64,000 bases of DNA from Solen grandis. Lineage: Eukaryota; Mollusca; Bivalvia; Adapedonta; Solenidae. The notes under the pieces were generated by a model. The model was given only the letters and a program-made list of their open reading frames with translations, made no database searches and was not told the origin of the DNA. Made by a program: the position numbers and the translations under genes. The DNA lies in contig CM037785.1 of the NCBI GenBank assembly GCA_021229015.1, positions 1,518,080 to 1,582,079 on the forward strand, given 5' to 3'. Shown here piece after piece: positions 21,261-34,062 of this stretch; within the stretch, counting starts at the first letter, position 1, and every line of letters begins with the position of its first letter.

Positions 21261-22263
21261 TCCTTTGTTTTTAAAGATGTCAAATTTGACAAGGCGTAAA
21301 ATCACGTCTATTTGAGGTAAAGGATTAATATTCAGTTTGTATTTATGTAGCTGTAGTAGCATAAGACAATGCAACAATTCCATTTGTATCTCCAGCTCAA
21401 TTCATGTAAATAATTCTCTCACAAACCCTACCTAAAGAGTACATATCGTGGTTTTATTTTTAATTTGGCAAGCAATGAAAATTCCCGAAAAGCATATACC
21501 ATAGCAGTAAATATGTACTCTTTGATGTGTGACCAAAAGTGCTTCAAATATAGACATGTAGACGACATTTTATGGATGGAAACAGGAATGGCGACATAAA
21601 GTGAGGGGTAGGGTATATAATCATTTGGAGACACTGTATGCCAGACAGCGCCTTGGTGCGATGTAATTCAGCCTATTTATTATATAAGTTCCATTAATGA
21701 AATAAAATACTAGATACTTAGTTACAACCCCATGAACAGGTCTGCGAGAGAGATTTCTATAAAAAAAAATGGTAATGGTAAATGGTTGCATACATAGACG
21801 GGATGATAAATATTGATGGACTGTATAAACAGACAATTTGTTCCATACTGTAATTAGTCTTGGAAAATAGTTTTGTAAAGCTTTCTGAGAAAAATGTCAC
21901 ATTAGCTTATGTACCTGTTTCATCACATTTTCTGTTTTCTCGGGAGCGAAATTGGTTCATCGGCCGTTCTTTTTATCTGAAGGTCATTGACTCAACAGCG
22001 ACCTAGACATCAGCAGTATTTTATTCTAAAATGATCACTCCTGGATAGTAAAAAAGCTGAAATATTGTTTTAAATGCTTGGTTTACAGCTCTAGTAAACC
22101 GAGGACGATCTGACCTCCGCTAAATGACTGAAGATGTTACTACGGCAGGAAGTAAAAAAGCGATATTGTCTAGAAAGTTCGATCAGGGTTTCTTGGTACA
22201 TAGCCACAGGAATAGATTTTTATTTCATTTGAATTTTACAATGTACTCGACTTAGGGCATAAA
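21261..22263. other. Spacer, no gene recognised
   Basis: Nothing recognisable in this stretch. Confidence 0.45.
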
Positions 22264-22870
22264 CCTTATCTGCAACAGACTCTATTTATAGATTGAAGTA
22301 ATTATGCAAAATTTCCGTACAGGTCAGAGGCTCCGAACTAATTTCGGATAGTAGATATACAGGTTTCAGTCATTTTTAGTGTAAGAAATGACCCCTGGAG
22401 ACATCTGAGCTCGATCGATTGATGTGATTATTCTTATGTTACAATGATTTGTTTTGGACATCACATGGGTTATTGTAACAGCCTAAAATGATCGAACGCT
22501 GCACATTTACTATCAAATTTATTTGCGAGCCACCTTTGCCTCGAAACAAACTATATTCGTGCGATTGATAAAGTGATCACGTAATAAAACAGTTACATCA
22601 TTCGATTGTAGTTACATCAGCATAAAAAATAAGTCCTATAATGTTTTCATGTCACGTGCAATTTTTGTAGCCTGTAAGTATTTATTTTTCACACAGCATT
22701 GATTTTTCAGCATTTTTAGCTTAATTTTAGTATACTTATGTTGTGGAGATATATACAAATGTCCGACCATATTTACACTATTTAGAAGTTATTTGGTTTT
22801 AAATCTAGGAGAACCTGGGTTGAAAACGTAGTACTATAGTTGGTTTGACTGACGTCACACACAACTAAAA
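22264..22870 (+). repeat. R1, ~607-bp dispersed repeat, copy 1
   Basis: Landmarks in order are CTCTATTTATAGATTGAAG, GGTCAGAGGCTCCGAACTAA, CTAAAATGATCGAACGCTGC, GTAAGTATTTATTTTTCACA and GACGTCACACACAACTAAAA. Every landmark recurs in reverse complement at 41835-42443 with only small differences. No open frame of note and no tRNA boxes. The family is unidentified. Confidence 0.85.
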
Positions 22871-23527
22871 ACATTAAGATTTTGTATGTTTATGAACATA
22901 CTGTTAGTATCAATACCCTATTATTTTATAATTTTCATTTATTTTTAGTTATTTTTAGTCATAAGATATGAGAAGAAAATCAAAGTACGAAATATTGTCC
23001 ATATATTTATCCTTGCACCAAGCCTTAGAATAAAGTACAAAATGAGGAGCGAGACTTAATAACAATGTAATTCAACGTTAGACTATACCAAAAATGTAAA
23101 ACATAGATGAAGAGTACATGTCACGTGAGATCTTCCTGGCGAGCCGAGCCAAATGCCATCAGATAATGTCAGAGTGAGTTGTGCTTCGATATGATGTATT
23201 AAATCAATGTTTCCTCCAGTAATGATAACCAAATTTATATTGGCTTTGCTCCACTTGTTTACAGGATCAAGCGTGAATCAATGCCTGGCAACGTCAAGAT
23301 TTTCAGAGAAAGAAATTCTTTTCTATTTTCTATATATGGAATGGTGACAGTGAGAGGATTCACGTACTTTTAATGTTCTTGAATATTGACGATGTGTAGT
23401 GACAATCTTAATGTTAAAATTAAATGTAGAATAGAAGACGGACGGACATATTGATTGGTGTGTTGGAAAAGGGCATACCACTTTTAAGACAAAATGGAAA
23501 AATAAACATCAATCATTTTACATTTAC

Positions 23528-23568
<41 letters not shown>

Positions 23569-25040
23569 CATTTGACTTTTACATTCCGACATTCTTGCTA
23601 GATTCAACAGGGATATCGCATGTTTGTAGAAAGAATGGAAGTTTCACGCGATTCTAATAGAAAAAGCATGTTCATATATCACGAACAGTCTTGGTGCTAA
23701 AATGTCTCTGTTTGTTTAGAGACACACTGTTTGTGCACTCCATACAGTTAGCCAGACGTACTTGGTATTTTTTTTAAAGTCCATTCCCTAATAAACTAAT
23801 CATTTTCTGTGAAAATGATCTTCGGCCATTACAAAAAAAAAATCTAATTCTTGGTATGAACTAAAAAAATGCATATACAATGACATCTAATAAACGTACA
23901 AGTAATCAAACCTCTGCAATAATTGGGTTTTATGATATTCAAACAATATGTATGTCATTAGTATAAGAATATCATTTCATTCATGTATCAAAATTGATAA
24001 TTCATTTAGGGTACTAAGATCTGGAGAAAAGGTTAACAACTAGGACATATTATTTTAAGGAGTAAAGAAATGGAATCTCTAAGCAAAATGAAAAATCTGA
24101 GATCAACACTTCTGGGTCCTCTAAAATTAGCATCTTCCAATAAACTAAATACACAGACTTTGAGTATGTTATATGGACAGTTATAAGATGAATTCTAGAA
24201 TAATCATTTCAATAACACCAAAGCGCACTTCATCATTATCAACATCATCGTCTAGTTTCTCGTCCTATATATTTTCCTATTTAATTTAATATTATTTGAC
24301 CTGTCATTTCTTCCTACCAAAATCAAACCAAAGTTCAGCTAAGAACATACATTTTTTTTTTTATCTTCAACAAAACGTGTATTAAGTTTGATATACATCG
24401 GGGTTTTTTTCCCGCGCCTTCATACACATTCGGCCACTCTTTATTGTTATCTGTAAGAATTGTTAGTGATGTTTTATGGCCAATTCACGGAGATTTAGCA
24501 TTCTTGTAGTGATATTAAAGAGAAGTTTATGTGTTGAATGGCCTATTTGCTACGATGGGTTATGAAGAACAGACCAATGAGTTCCAAAATGAAAAGAGAA
24601 ATAATATCAGAATTTTTTACAAGGGTATACAAGGCAAAGACCGCCAAAACGCAGAATATGGTCGGTGAATAAGACGGGGCGTGTGGAATAAAAGGATGAA
24701 TAAAAACTTTGCATTCATATCACAGTTGCTTGTAATTTTTACTGTCTGCACACCTAATTTTCACGCAAATTAAAAAAAAAATCGAATTATTACTTTGAGG
24801 ATGTTTTAAATCTTAAAAAGGAAATATCTTGTGGAATGATATAATTATTTTGTTGAGAATGTATGGGTACTAGTTACAATTTTAAGTACCTTCTCATTTT
24901 TAGATACAGTTATAAAAAATCAAATATTCGACAACAACGGGGTAAAAAGCGATATCGTGTATGCAAATATTCTTGTTGTCATTAGTAATAGCGTTCACGT
25001 GATCCTTGAAAGAAAACTGAAAGTCCAGCAAAATGTTGAA
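22871..25040. other. Spacer with poly-T tract, no gene recognised
   Basis: No gene seen. A 36-base T run lies at 23531-23566. It could be the reversed poly-A tail of a retro-inserted sequence, but no such sequence is recognised beside it. Confidence 0.45.
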
Positions 25041-25100
25041 CCGAATTGGGACCGAACCTAGGTTTCATTTGTGAAAAGCCAGTTCGTTAGCCACTACATT
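25041..25100 (-). repeat. tRNA-Glu-like relic 1
   Basis: On the minus strand it reads GTGGCTAACG, ACTGGCTTTTCACAAATG (TTC anticodon context as in tRNA-Glu) and the B box GGTTCGGTCCC. It matches the relic at 60131-60188. Too degenerate to be a tRNA gene. Confidence 0.55.
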
Positions 25101-26775
25101 ATAAATTTGACACCAAAGAATTTTCCAGATGAATCAAATTATTCAAGTCAAATAGGAATTATATAATTCACTACATTTCTTTGAAACAAGTCGGATATAG
25201 AATAGAGCATTAATGGATATTTCAATACTAACCGAGTTAAATAAAAACACACACTATATCTGATCAGTTATCTGATATCTGAACTTTTTTGTTTAATAAC
25301 TGTTTATTCTACAAGCATATTATCTAAATAAAATTCGTTTGATCTTTTGTTGCATCTGCATTAGTGTGGAATTAAATTCTACATGTATATCTGAACATCA
25401 AAGAACAGCAAACATGATATAACATTTTAAAATAATCCTAAATGTTTTCATAATATCTAAATGCATTTCAACATATGCTGCAAAACTTAATGAGGCTTCA
25501 GTTAAATGAAACAAATATTGTCTTTGTGTGAAAACAAACATAACTCCCTAGTCAACGATTCCATGAAATCTGTTACTGAATTTGTAGGACTATGCAATCC
25601 AAACCACACTTAACACTTTCGTCTTCCAGTAAAACATTTACGGTCTTGACAAAAAAAAAAAATCACATTATTTCAATTTCAACATCAGAACATTCTCATT
25701 TTTCAAGAAAATGGGGCCCACATTCAAACTAAAGGCTGGTTCCTGGAGCGAACACATTGACATAAACGGTTGGTAGGCTAAAGGGTACATTATGAAGTCT
25801 ACAGAAATGGGAAACGGCACGAAAATACATAGGCTACGGTGTTAATAGATGTGTCGTAATTGTCGATGACATTTCTATGAAATAATGGAAAAGTTTTAAA
25901 CGAAATGATCCATTGACCTGTCTGACTTTTATAATTATTTCTCATTTGAAAACCTCGGTGAGGTTCATATTACATACAGTTTTACATACAACTATGTCTC
26001 CTACAGTTTTTAACGGTTCCAGAATAGAGATGTGAAACGTTAGAATTTGTATGTACTGTTACAGAAGTGCTAAAAGGTAGAAATGATCAAATAATCTTAA
26101 TCTAACCTAAAGCATTATCCCAAGGCCCCATTAACGGTTAAGTTTCAGGTTCCAGCCTGGTCACTCGGATGTTTCTAGTGTGGAAGGGGTTTGCATGGAC
26201 TTTGTTTAAACATTTATTTTTGTGCTTATTTATTCCATTTCATTCAGTATTTAATTTCATTTATTAATCAAAATTTATTCAGCATCATGCAAAAAAGCAA
26301 AATTAAACCAAACAAAAACATATAAACAACAACATCAACGAAATAAGAAAACAACAATAGAAACAAAGCGACTACCTACTGCACGTGCGAGCACACACGC
26401 CTATCTGACCGATCCCACATTCTTCAGGCTACCCTTGTCATTGAAATAAAAACAGCTAAAAGAATCAGTCATCTTTATACTGTAGTTATATTAGCGGGAG
26501 ACTTCTTTCACTCAATCAAGTACAAAGACAGACAGCTGAAAAAAAGTCCTGTATATCCACACGCATTTATGGTTTAACTAATTATTTACTATCAGTGATG
26601 AACCAATAAAAACTGTTATTGGTACTTAAAAGCCTTTTCTAAAAGGGGTCCTCAAGTACACTTGATAAATAATACATTCACTTTTAAACAGATCCATCGA
26701 GATGTAAAATAGAGGAGTATAAAAGATTGGGGGAGAGATAATTATTATATTTACGTTGATTGGGAATCAAATTCT
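25101..26775. other. Spacer, no gene recognised
   Basis: AT-rich, with no recurring repeat or gene recognised. Confidence 0.45.
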
Positions 26776-26903
26776 AACAGTTCATGGTTTGGACCAGTAC
26801 TTTGCGCCTGTGAAGGTAATGAAAAATATTTGTCCCCATACGGGATTCGAACTTACAACCTTCGGATCTGCAGTCGGGTTCGTTACTACTGGACCACGGC
26901 GTA
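26776..26903 (-). repeat. tRNA-Cys-like SINE copy 2
   Basis: The minus strand reads CCGTGGTCCAGTAGTAACG, ACTGCAGATCC (GCA anticodon context, cysteine) and the B box GTTCGAATCCCG, then a short body ending AGTACTGGTCCAAACCATG. The body tail matches 48325-48447. Confidence 0.68.
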
Positions 26904-26928
26904 CTTTAGATATAGAAATAAAGTGGAT

Positions 26929-26983
26929 GGATGGAAAGATAAATTACATGGACGGGTGGGTTGATGGATGGATAGATGGATGG
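26929..26983. repeat. GATG-type microsatellite, imperfect
   Basis: Interrupted GGAT/GATG repeats (GGATGGATGG, then GATGGATGGATAGATGGATG). Confidence 0.85.
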
Positions 26984-27383
26984 TTTACATACCTTTTTAC
27001 ATCATGCTATCCTTGAACCAGAAATAAAACAGGAAACTCTCTGAAACAGAACAAAAATACACATGCATTCCATCTATCAACATATTTATGGCTTTGTTTC
27101 CCGAATATCTTATATACATTTTTGATGGCAAACAATGAATAATATATACAATACAGAAATTGACGTAAATGAGTAACTGTGAAAGCGATCATTTATGGAG
27201 TTCATGCAATGACACTGCACACTTCATTTCGACGAATTTATTATTTTTATTTTATTATTATTTAATATGAATTATTAATCAAGTTGTTTTAGCCACGCCT
27301 AACCCTCTATTTTGCTTAAGAGAAAAAGAGTTACATGTACCCAAATACAGTTCCTCATTGAGTAAACGAGAGCCATATTCATC
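26984..27383. other. Spacer, no gene recognised
   Basis: Nothing recognisable. Confidence 0.4.
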
Positions 27384-27590
27384 GAATAGTATTTTAGTCA
27401 TATAGCGACGTCCAGCTAATTACAGGTGGAGGAAGACCCTGATCGCACGGAGGCACCCGGGTAGAACCACCGACCTTCCGCAAGCCAGCTGGAAGGCTTC
27501 CTCACATGAAAACCCGAATGACCCTGCCGGGATTCGAACCCACGCGGTGAGGGGCTGAGTGAGTGTTAAAGTCAGGGAGGCCCCTCCGTC
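27384..27590 (-). mobile_element. SINE, second head type, internal head deletion
   Basis: Reversed copy of the 20779 type: body GCGACGTCCAGCTAATTACA and CAAGCCAGCTGGAAGGCTTC, B box GGGATTCGAACCCACGCGG on plus. The head has lost the stretch corresponding to CGACTTTACCCTCTCG between the SINE's first bases and AGTGTTAAAGTC. No tail repeat. Confidence 0.83.
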
Positions 27591-27741
27591 GAAGTGATCT
27601 ATATAGGTTGTAAAAGTGCTATGCAAAGGAAAAGTGTAACTGAAGTAGTTTTATTCTCCATTCAATATTTATATAATGAAATTAACGTCACGAATGAGCT
27701 TTCCTTGTTAGTATCACATGTGGAGCAGATACATTTTCAAA

Positions 27742-27778
<37 letters not shown>

Positions 27779-28159
27779 ATATGACAAAATAAAAATTATT
27801 TTAGCATATTCGTCTCACTTAAAGGCTTAATGCCTTATGTGTTAGTTGTGTTATTCCTTGAGGCACTCAAAATGCCTTATTACATAATACAAACCATACC
27901 ATCTGATTCAAATTAATTTCACTAATAGTTAAAATTCCCGATTATAACTTGATAATAGGAGTATAATTGTCCTAACAGAATGACAAGTGAAACTCGTGAA
28001 AATATACCCTGTTCAAATAGAATCAACCTGTACGTACGCTGACTTTTTGAAATTCACAGTGCTCTTGGACTAATGGAACCTCGAATTGACCTGACATCGT
28101 CCACCTCAATTAAGCATTCAGTAAAGAAAATGGCACAAAGACGGATGTGTTGCTCCTGA
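27591..28159. other. Spacer with poly-T tract
   Basis: No gene seen. A 28-base T run lies at 27746-27773. Confidence 0.45.
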
Positions 28160-28440
28160 TAGCTGTATGGGGAAGTGGTTAGAGCGTCGCTCCCCATAAC
28201 CGGGAGGAAGACAGTACGATTGCCGGTCAAGACTTAACAAATCCGTTAAAACGGTGCTTGAATATCTTCAAGAGTTTATGGTCTGTTTGGTGGCCCGATG
28301 TCAGAATAACGTGACTGGGTGTGGCTTCGTGTCACTTGGCTATGACGTGATATCTCAGTGATGCAGATTTGTGTACATGTCTGATGTAAGGACAGTCATA
28401 AAATGATCGAAATTCTGACAGCGGGTCGTTAAACCTATAG
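28160..28440 (+). mobile_element. Second SINE family (M), copy 1, with Met-like head
   Basis: A tRNA-like head with A box GAAGTGGTTAGAGCG and a CCCCATAACC loop (CAT, methionine-like). The core is GTCAGAATAACGTGACTGGG then TGTGGCTTCGTGTC, and it ends GGTCGTTAAACC. The core recurs at 31826, 54965 and 61505. It resembles a SINE core common in marine invertebrates (perhaps MetaSINE-type; name not verified). Confidence 0.7.
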
Positions 28441-28904
28441 CAAGTAAACAAAGACGAATGAGGATTTCGAAAAAAATCAGAATCACCTAAACATATAACC
28501 CCCAGTAGTAGTAGTAGCTGGTGTACTATTATTATCATCTCTATGATAAAGTTGATAGAAACACAGGTTTGAAATTATAGAATAAACGTGACAACCGAAT
28601 CAATAAGACCAGTTCTTTGGTCCTAAACCATAGAAATGTGTTATTAATTGTAACATAATATCGATAAATGTGATAAAGTATGTACGTCTCCATTAAAGCG
28701 ACATAACATTAGCCGACAGTCGTCTCCTTCTGATGTCCACTGGAACATTTCTTAAGTTAAACTACTCTCTTTTAATCACTACTCCGTCATAAATGACTGT
28801 TCATTAAATTATGAGGGAGTTCATTCAAGCATGCAATGTATGCAAAGTATACGCAGAAGAGACATAGTTCTAAAACAATACGGAAAATTGTTTATTAATT
28901 GAAA
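28441..28904. other. Spacer, no gene recognised
   Basis: A short GTAGTAGTAGTAG stretch near 28505-28516; otherwise nothing recognised. Confidence 0.4.
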
Positions 28905-29390
28905 TATAAAGGATTGTACGAAGTACACTTCAAAGGGTTGCAGCATATTCGATGTAAAATTTTACATATACAATATACAGGATTGCATATACTATGTAAA
29001 GTGATTATAACGTAAGGGATTGCAAATACACTAAAACTGGATGCATATACAATATAAAAGATTGCATATACACTGTAAAGTATTGTATAAACAGTGTAAA
29101 GAATTGCATAAAATATATAATGGTTTGCAAATACAATAAAAAAGATTGCATACACAACATAAAGGATTCATTTGTATATACACTATAAGTACTATACGGT
29201 GTAAAGTATCGCATATACAATATGAGGGACAGTGTCAAGTATTGAATACAAAATGTAAAGGATTGCATAAACAATATAATGGATTGCATATACAATATTA
29301 AAGATTGTATATACATGTAAAGTATAGCAAATACAATGTATAGAATTCAAATAACAATATAATGGATTGCATATACAATTAAAACATTGG
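28905..29390. repeat. 21-bp degenerate tandem array
   Basis: About 23 diverged units of the form GATTGCATATACAATRTAAA with a period near 21 bp. Because 21 is a multiple of three, long minus-strand frames with a 7-residue period (LYMQSFI-like) arise. These are best explained as by-products of the array. Confidence 0.85.
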
Positions 29391-30984
29391 TTCTGAATGT
29401 CACCTATGCATTGTGACCCTCTCGATGATTAATATATTCATGAAATTTGAATTTACGATAGGTACTTTCTTTTACTAATACATAACGTGTATGGTTTTCA
29501 ATTATATGTCATTTTCTGTCTGTATATATGTCTGTTTCCATTTATCCTTTATCCCGTCTATCCATCTGACAGTGTCGTATCGGGTTAAATCAGACAGTAT
29601 CTTAAATTGCGTTGTTTTGTTTTTTTGTATAAGTGAGGCACGTCTAGACTTTTTAGACTTATATTGATAATTCGCGCAACATGCAACATGGTTATTGTTT
29701 GTCCCTTCCTGATACCATATATACTAAAGAGCACTATATTCCCGGTTTTCTAGCATATTGTTCCATCACGAAAGACTGAACACGGATGAACAAACCTCTT
29801 TGACAAAAGCCAACTATGCCTCATCTAAGATCACAGACCTTTTGTCTGGAATATTATTTCCAAGAGGAGAAAACGCAATAACTGTTGTTTTATGGATTTC
29901 TAACCAGATTTCAGCGGGAGCGTAATCGAAGTTCAGACAGTTGACAGAAACTGTAGTGTACAGCCGCGACAAAGGAAAATGTAGAATATATAATTAGATA
30001 TATGAACAACACAAGGTTATACGAGTAGTCGATAATTGTACTCAATTTTACGAGCATATTTATACAGATCGATATAATTAGGTTATTTTCTGTGTTGTTA
30101 TTAACTTTTGTAGAAATGTGAATCACAGAAGCAAAATAAGAAATGTTCTAAGTCATAAATTCGTAAAACTGTGTGTCAATGAAAAAAAAAAGAAGTTAAA
30201 CAGGGTTCATGATTTCGTACCATGTCTTGGATGAAGCATATCACACTGTTGTTAAGCTATGTTCTTGAACAGCTGTACCAGCGATATAGTTTCGACTTTG
30301 TATATACGTGAGAGAGGCATAATCCTGCCAAAAAGTAAACTTAATCCTGACAGTCTAACAGCAAAACAGTTCTGAAATACGATTTATATATATCACAGCC
30401 GCAAATTGAGTCTAAGACTTCGCTTTCGGATGCCTTGGGACCGATAACTAGTATAGCATAATTCTTTAATGTGGATGCAGTACAATATGAGGGAATACAA
30501 ACTCAGCATTTCAAGTTATTGGAATTTACGCAACGTAATAACCTCACAATAACACAAAAAACAGAAATATATTTGGAAATCCCACATAGAAACGTTTACT
30601 TTACTCAGAGCAACCGCCTGCCGTGGTCAGTATAAGATCGGGACATAACGTTCAGGGTACAAATATCGGAGCATGAATCTTGTTTGCGCTACTCTATTAG
30701 AATGGCAGACCTAAAACCTTGTCATAGTTCAGAAAGATTTTCGTTGATGTTGAAGTGTTGTCGTCTGCTTGTTCAACATTGAACCCGGCTAGGAAATTGA
30801 TGTAACTTATTCGAATGAAATAACATCAGCAAAAACATTAATAACACTTTTGTCCTTAATCGACGTAAAAAGAGTGCGTGAATGATTAAGATAACGAGAG
30901 AGCTGCGGTGGACATTGATTTGCTACCAGAGTACCGTTCCATCAATTAAATTCAGATGTCAGACACAGGGAGTTCTAAAGTTTC
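29391..30984. other. Spacer, no gene recognised
   Basis: Nothing recognisable beyond short A/T runs. Confidence 0.45.
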
Positions 30985-31752
30985 ATAAGCAAACTGGCCA
31001 CCCTTGGAGGCCTCATTTTTCAAAATTTAAATTCATTTTTTGCAATTAGGGTAGAGAGGACTGATGTGACAGTTTGTTCCCAATGATATCAAATTCATAG
31101 AAGAATTTTGAAATTTTCTGAAAAGAACATGCATATGTCAGGAAACTAGCCTATCCTTATGGGTTTTTTTTTCTTCAGGGAATCAACTTGTTTTTAGCAA
31201 TCATGGTAGAAGACTATGATGTGACCATTTGTGCCAATTGAAATGGTATTCTGACAATTTGTTTCATAGAAGTAGAATTTTTAAATTTCTATAAAGAGTG
31301 TATAAGGAAACTAGCCGACCCCCAGGGGCCTCATTTTTCAAGGGATCAACTTCATTCTATAAATTATGGTAGAAGACTATGAGGTGACCATTTCGGTGGC
31401 TGACCACGAAACTTTTCCATCTCCTTCTATTTCTATATGCACTATGAACAATTTCATGGTCACCCCTCGGTTTGTGCTAATTGAAGTTAAATGAACACTT
31501 TCAGAGGAGAAGAGTCTTGAAGTTTTTAAAATTAAACTATGTTGGTTGCCATAGTAACTAGATTCCTGCATGGATCAAGTTTATTTTTAGCAATTTTAGT
31601 GAATAGTCACCCAAGAAAAACATATGCCAAGTGCCATCATTTCCAACCCAGTGGGTTCATAGAGGATGTCGTTTAAAGCAAATTGTTGACAATGGAAGAC
31701 GACGGATGCGGGATGATCAAAACAGCAGGTTGTGCTCTGGTGAGCTGATAAA
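30985..31752. repeat. Tandem-core element with conserved right end
   Basis: Three to four diverged units of about 160-170 bp begin GGAAACTAGCC (30990, 31140, 31308) and contain GGCCTCATTTTTCAA and GTAGAAGACTATGA. The right end reads TTGTGCTCTGGTGAGCTGAT. CTC(T)GGTGAGC is the inverse of the GCTCACC(T)GAG leader at 9025, so the two loci look like opposite ends of the same superfamily of tandem-core elements. Confidence 0.75.
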
Positions 31753-31825
31753 AAGAATTCAGACACGAACATAAAATCACAAATCCGTCCCGGGACGCCG
31801 AAGGGTTTTCACGTCCGATTCAAGA

Positions 31826-32040
31826 CCGGGAGGTCGTGACCCCCCAACCGTGACATACCGACGACCTTTCAAAAACGGTACAAGTATATATATCGGGTAG
31901 TTCCAGGACTGGTTTGTTTGGTGTTAGGATAATTTGACTAGGTGTGGTATCAAGCCATATGTCGTTAGTTTATCAGCTGTATAGTCTCTAAACGACTGAA
32001 ATAATGTCTGACAGGTGTGATGTTAAACCATAAACATACC
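31826..32040 (+). mobile_element. Second SINE family (M), copy 2
   Basis: Contains ACCGGGAGGTCGTGACCCCC (B-box region), TTAGGATAATTTGACTAGGT (core) and a 3' end GACTGAAATAATGTC then GTGATGTTAAACC. It matches copies at 28160, 54965 and 61505; the head is incomplete. Confidence 0.68.
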
Positions 32041-33925
32041 AAAGAATGCAATATCCAAACGGTTCCATCACTGTTCAATATTGGTAAATATCCGAAGTCA
32101 CGTTTCAACGATTTTCATCAAAGTTCCTGATTTAATGACTTAAAAACTGCAAATGTTACAAATGAAAATCGGTAGTTTCGATTGAGAGTCTGATCTTAGC
32201 TGTAAAAGAGCGAGCAGAAAGAGTTGCGTGCTAATCTTTATATTCTCAATTGTCAGAATGTTTTTGGGACCAAGGCGTAATCATTTCTCATTTTAGCAGG
32301 AAAAACAAAAAGCAAACAAATCGATGTTTTTAATTTCGAAACCTAATTAAGTTAAAATTAGTTTTACCCCCGTTCGTGTGATTTGGGGCAAAAGATGAAA
32401 TTCCGTGCTGCCGTTGGCGAAAATGAAATATTTAATTGCTATATTAGATTTACCAAAATAATGAAATGACTTTTTATGTGATATTTTTCTAGCAAGAACA
32501 AATTATTATGTATGGATATTTAGATAAACAGCAGACGATGTTAAAATGACGACGATATGGCGAGGCAATACATCAAAATAAATGTTACAGTAATAAATTG
32601 AATTTACGCAACCATAAAATATTCAATATTCTTCATATACAGTAAGTTAAATTAAAATCATCTACATGTACATGAATTTTACACATGTACGCGTATGTAG
32701 TAGCGTATGTATGAGCCTGTTTGTGTTTTGGTTTTTGTTTAATACATTTAATGTTACCAAAATCGTATATAAGGCAGTCGTATTTAATAATAATCGTTTA
32801 ACAATATTATGATTAAAATCATTTTTATATGAATGAGAAAGATGTATAAAGACATTCCATAATTTTAATGCAGTCCGCCTTCCCCTAATTAGAAATAGAA
32901 CGCGTGTTTTTGTAAGCACTTGCAACTTAAATGCTTATTGTATTTTTGACCTAAGAGGAAGTGCAATATGAAAATCCATAAACATGCAGGTGTCATTCAT
33001 ATATTTCCTACTAGAATGGCAGTCAAAAAAATTTCAGATAATCTCGTCATTTCTTGCGAGACAACGTCCCTCGGTGATTCAGGTAGCATGGCACGGAAAA
33101 AAAACACATTCGAACTAATTTCATCTCTTTCGCAACTTCCGATTTCCCCGCTAACATACTTCCGAACCACGGCTATATTCAATGAAAACATTGTATGACA
33201 AACAAATTCAATTCCCAAACACTTGTATGCATCAAAGAGGTCAATTCAATTCGTTGCTTTTGAAGAACAAATTTGAATTTTTGTCAGATACCAAACGCAG
33301 GCAACCGGTTTTATGCAAAGACAGCTTGCAAGGAATATTTGAATAACAATTTCAGTGTTAAGGCTATAAAATGCATACATTTCGAAACCTTCGCAGACAC
33401 TGACATTTCAAACTACTAGACTTCACACATTTCACAATGAATAGCTCACGGATGACAATGAATATAAACAATCATAACACAATGCTGGTCTAATAAGGTG
33501 TGAGATCTGAAAATGTTTGAATGAATCAGTGAAAGTAATCCATCCCTCATTAAATTGTGATCATGATCCTTCAAGTGGTCATGGGAATTTTAAAGTAAAT
33601 ATAAATGCAAACCATTACAGACTTTGAGCAATGAAACCTATAACTCCAAATCAATAGATGCTTGCATCTGCACTGAAGTCCTTTCCGCATTTAAAGGACC
33701 TTAAGAGGTTTCTTATGAAAATGTCTATACAAATAGCAGTTAAAAAAGATAAAAATATCGCCAGTAACAAAACAGAAACACTAGCGGTAGCTCTAATAGT
33801 AGTAGAAGCTGTAGTAGTCGTAACAGTCACGTGATTTGATATATCATTTATCACTGGAATTGCACAGGCAGCATATTACTTAGTAAATCAAGAAAGAGGC
33901 CCATTTGTTAGTTTCAATAATAGCG
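32041..33925. other. Spacer, no gene recognised
   Basis: AT-rich. Complementary frames at 32968-33218 on both strands show no family features. Confidence 0.45.
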
Positions 33926-34062
33926 ACGTCCAGTTCAACTGCATATGCATCAACCGGATATAAACACCCACCAACTGCCTGCGTGCACTGCCTAGACCGG
34001 GACTTGGGCCCAAGACGGTGAAATATTTTAAAAAAGTATGTCAGCGACACGGAGGCCATGTC
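33926..34062 (-). repeat. SINE relic, strongly degraded
   Basis: Plus-strand reading AATAGCGACGTCCAGTTCAA, then CACCCACCAACTGCCTG, a B-box-like GGACTTGGGCCCAA, and CAGCGACACGGAGGCC at the head end. The central CTTCC/GGAAG body is lost. Confidence 0.6.
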
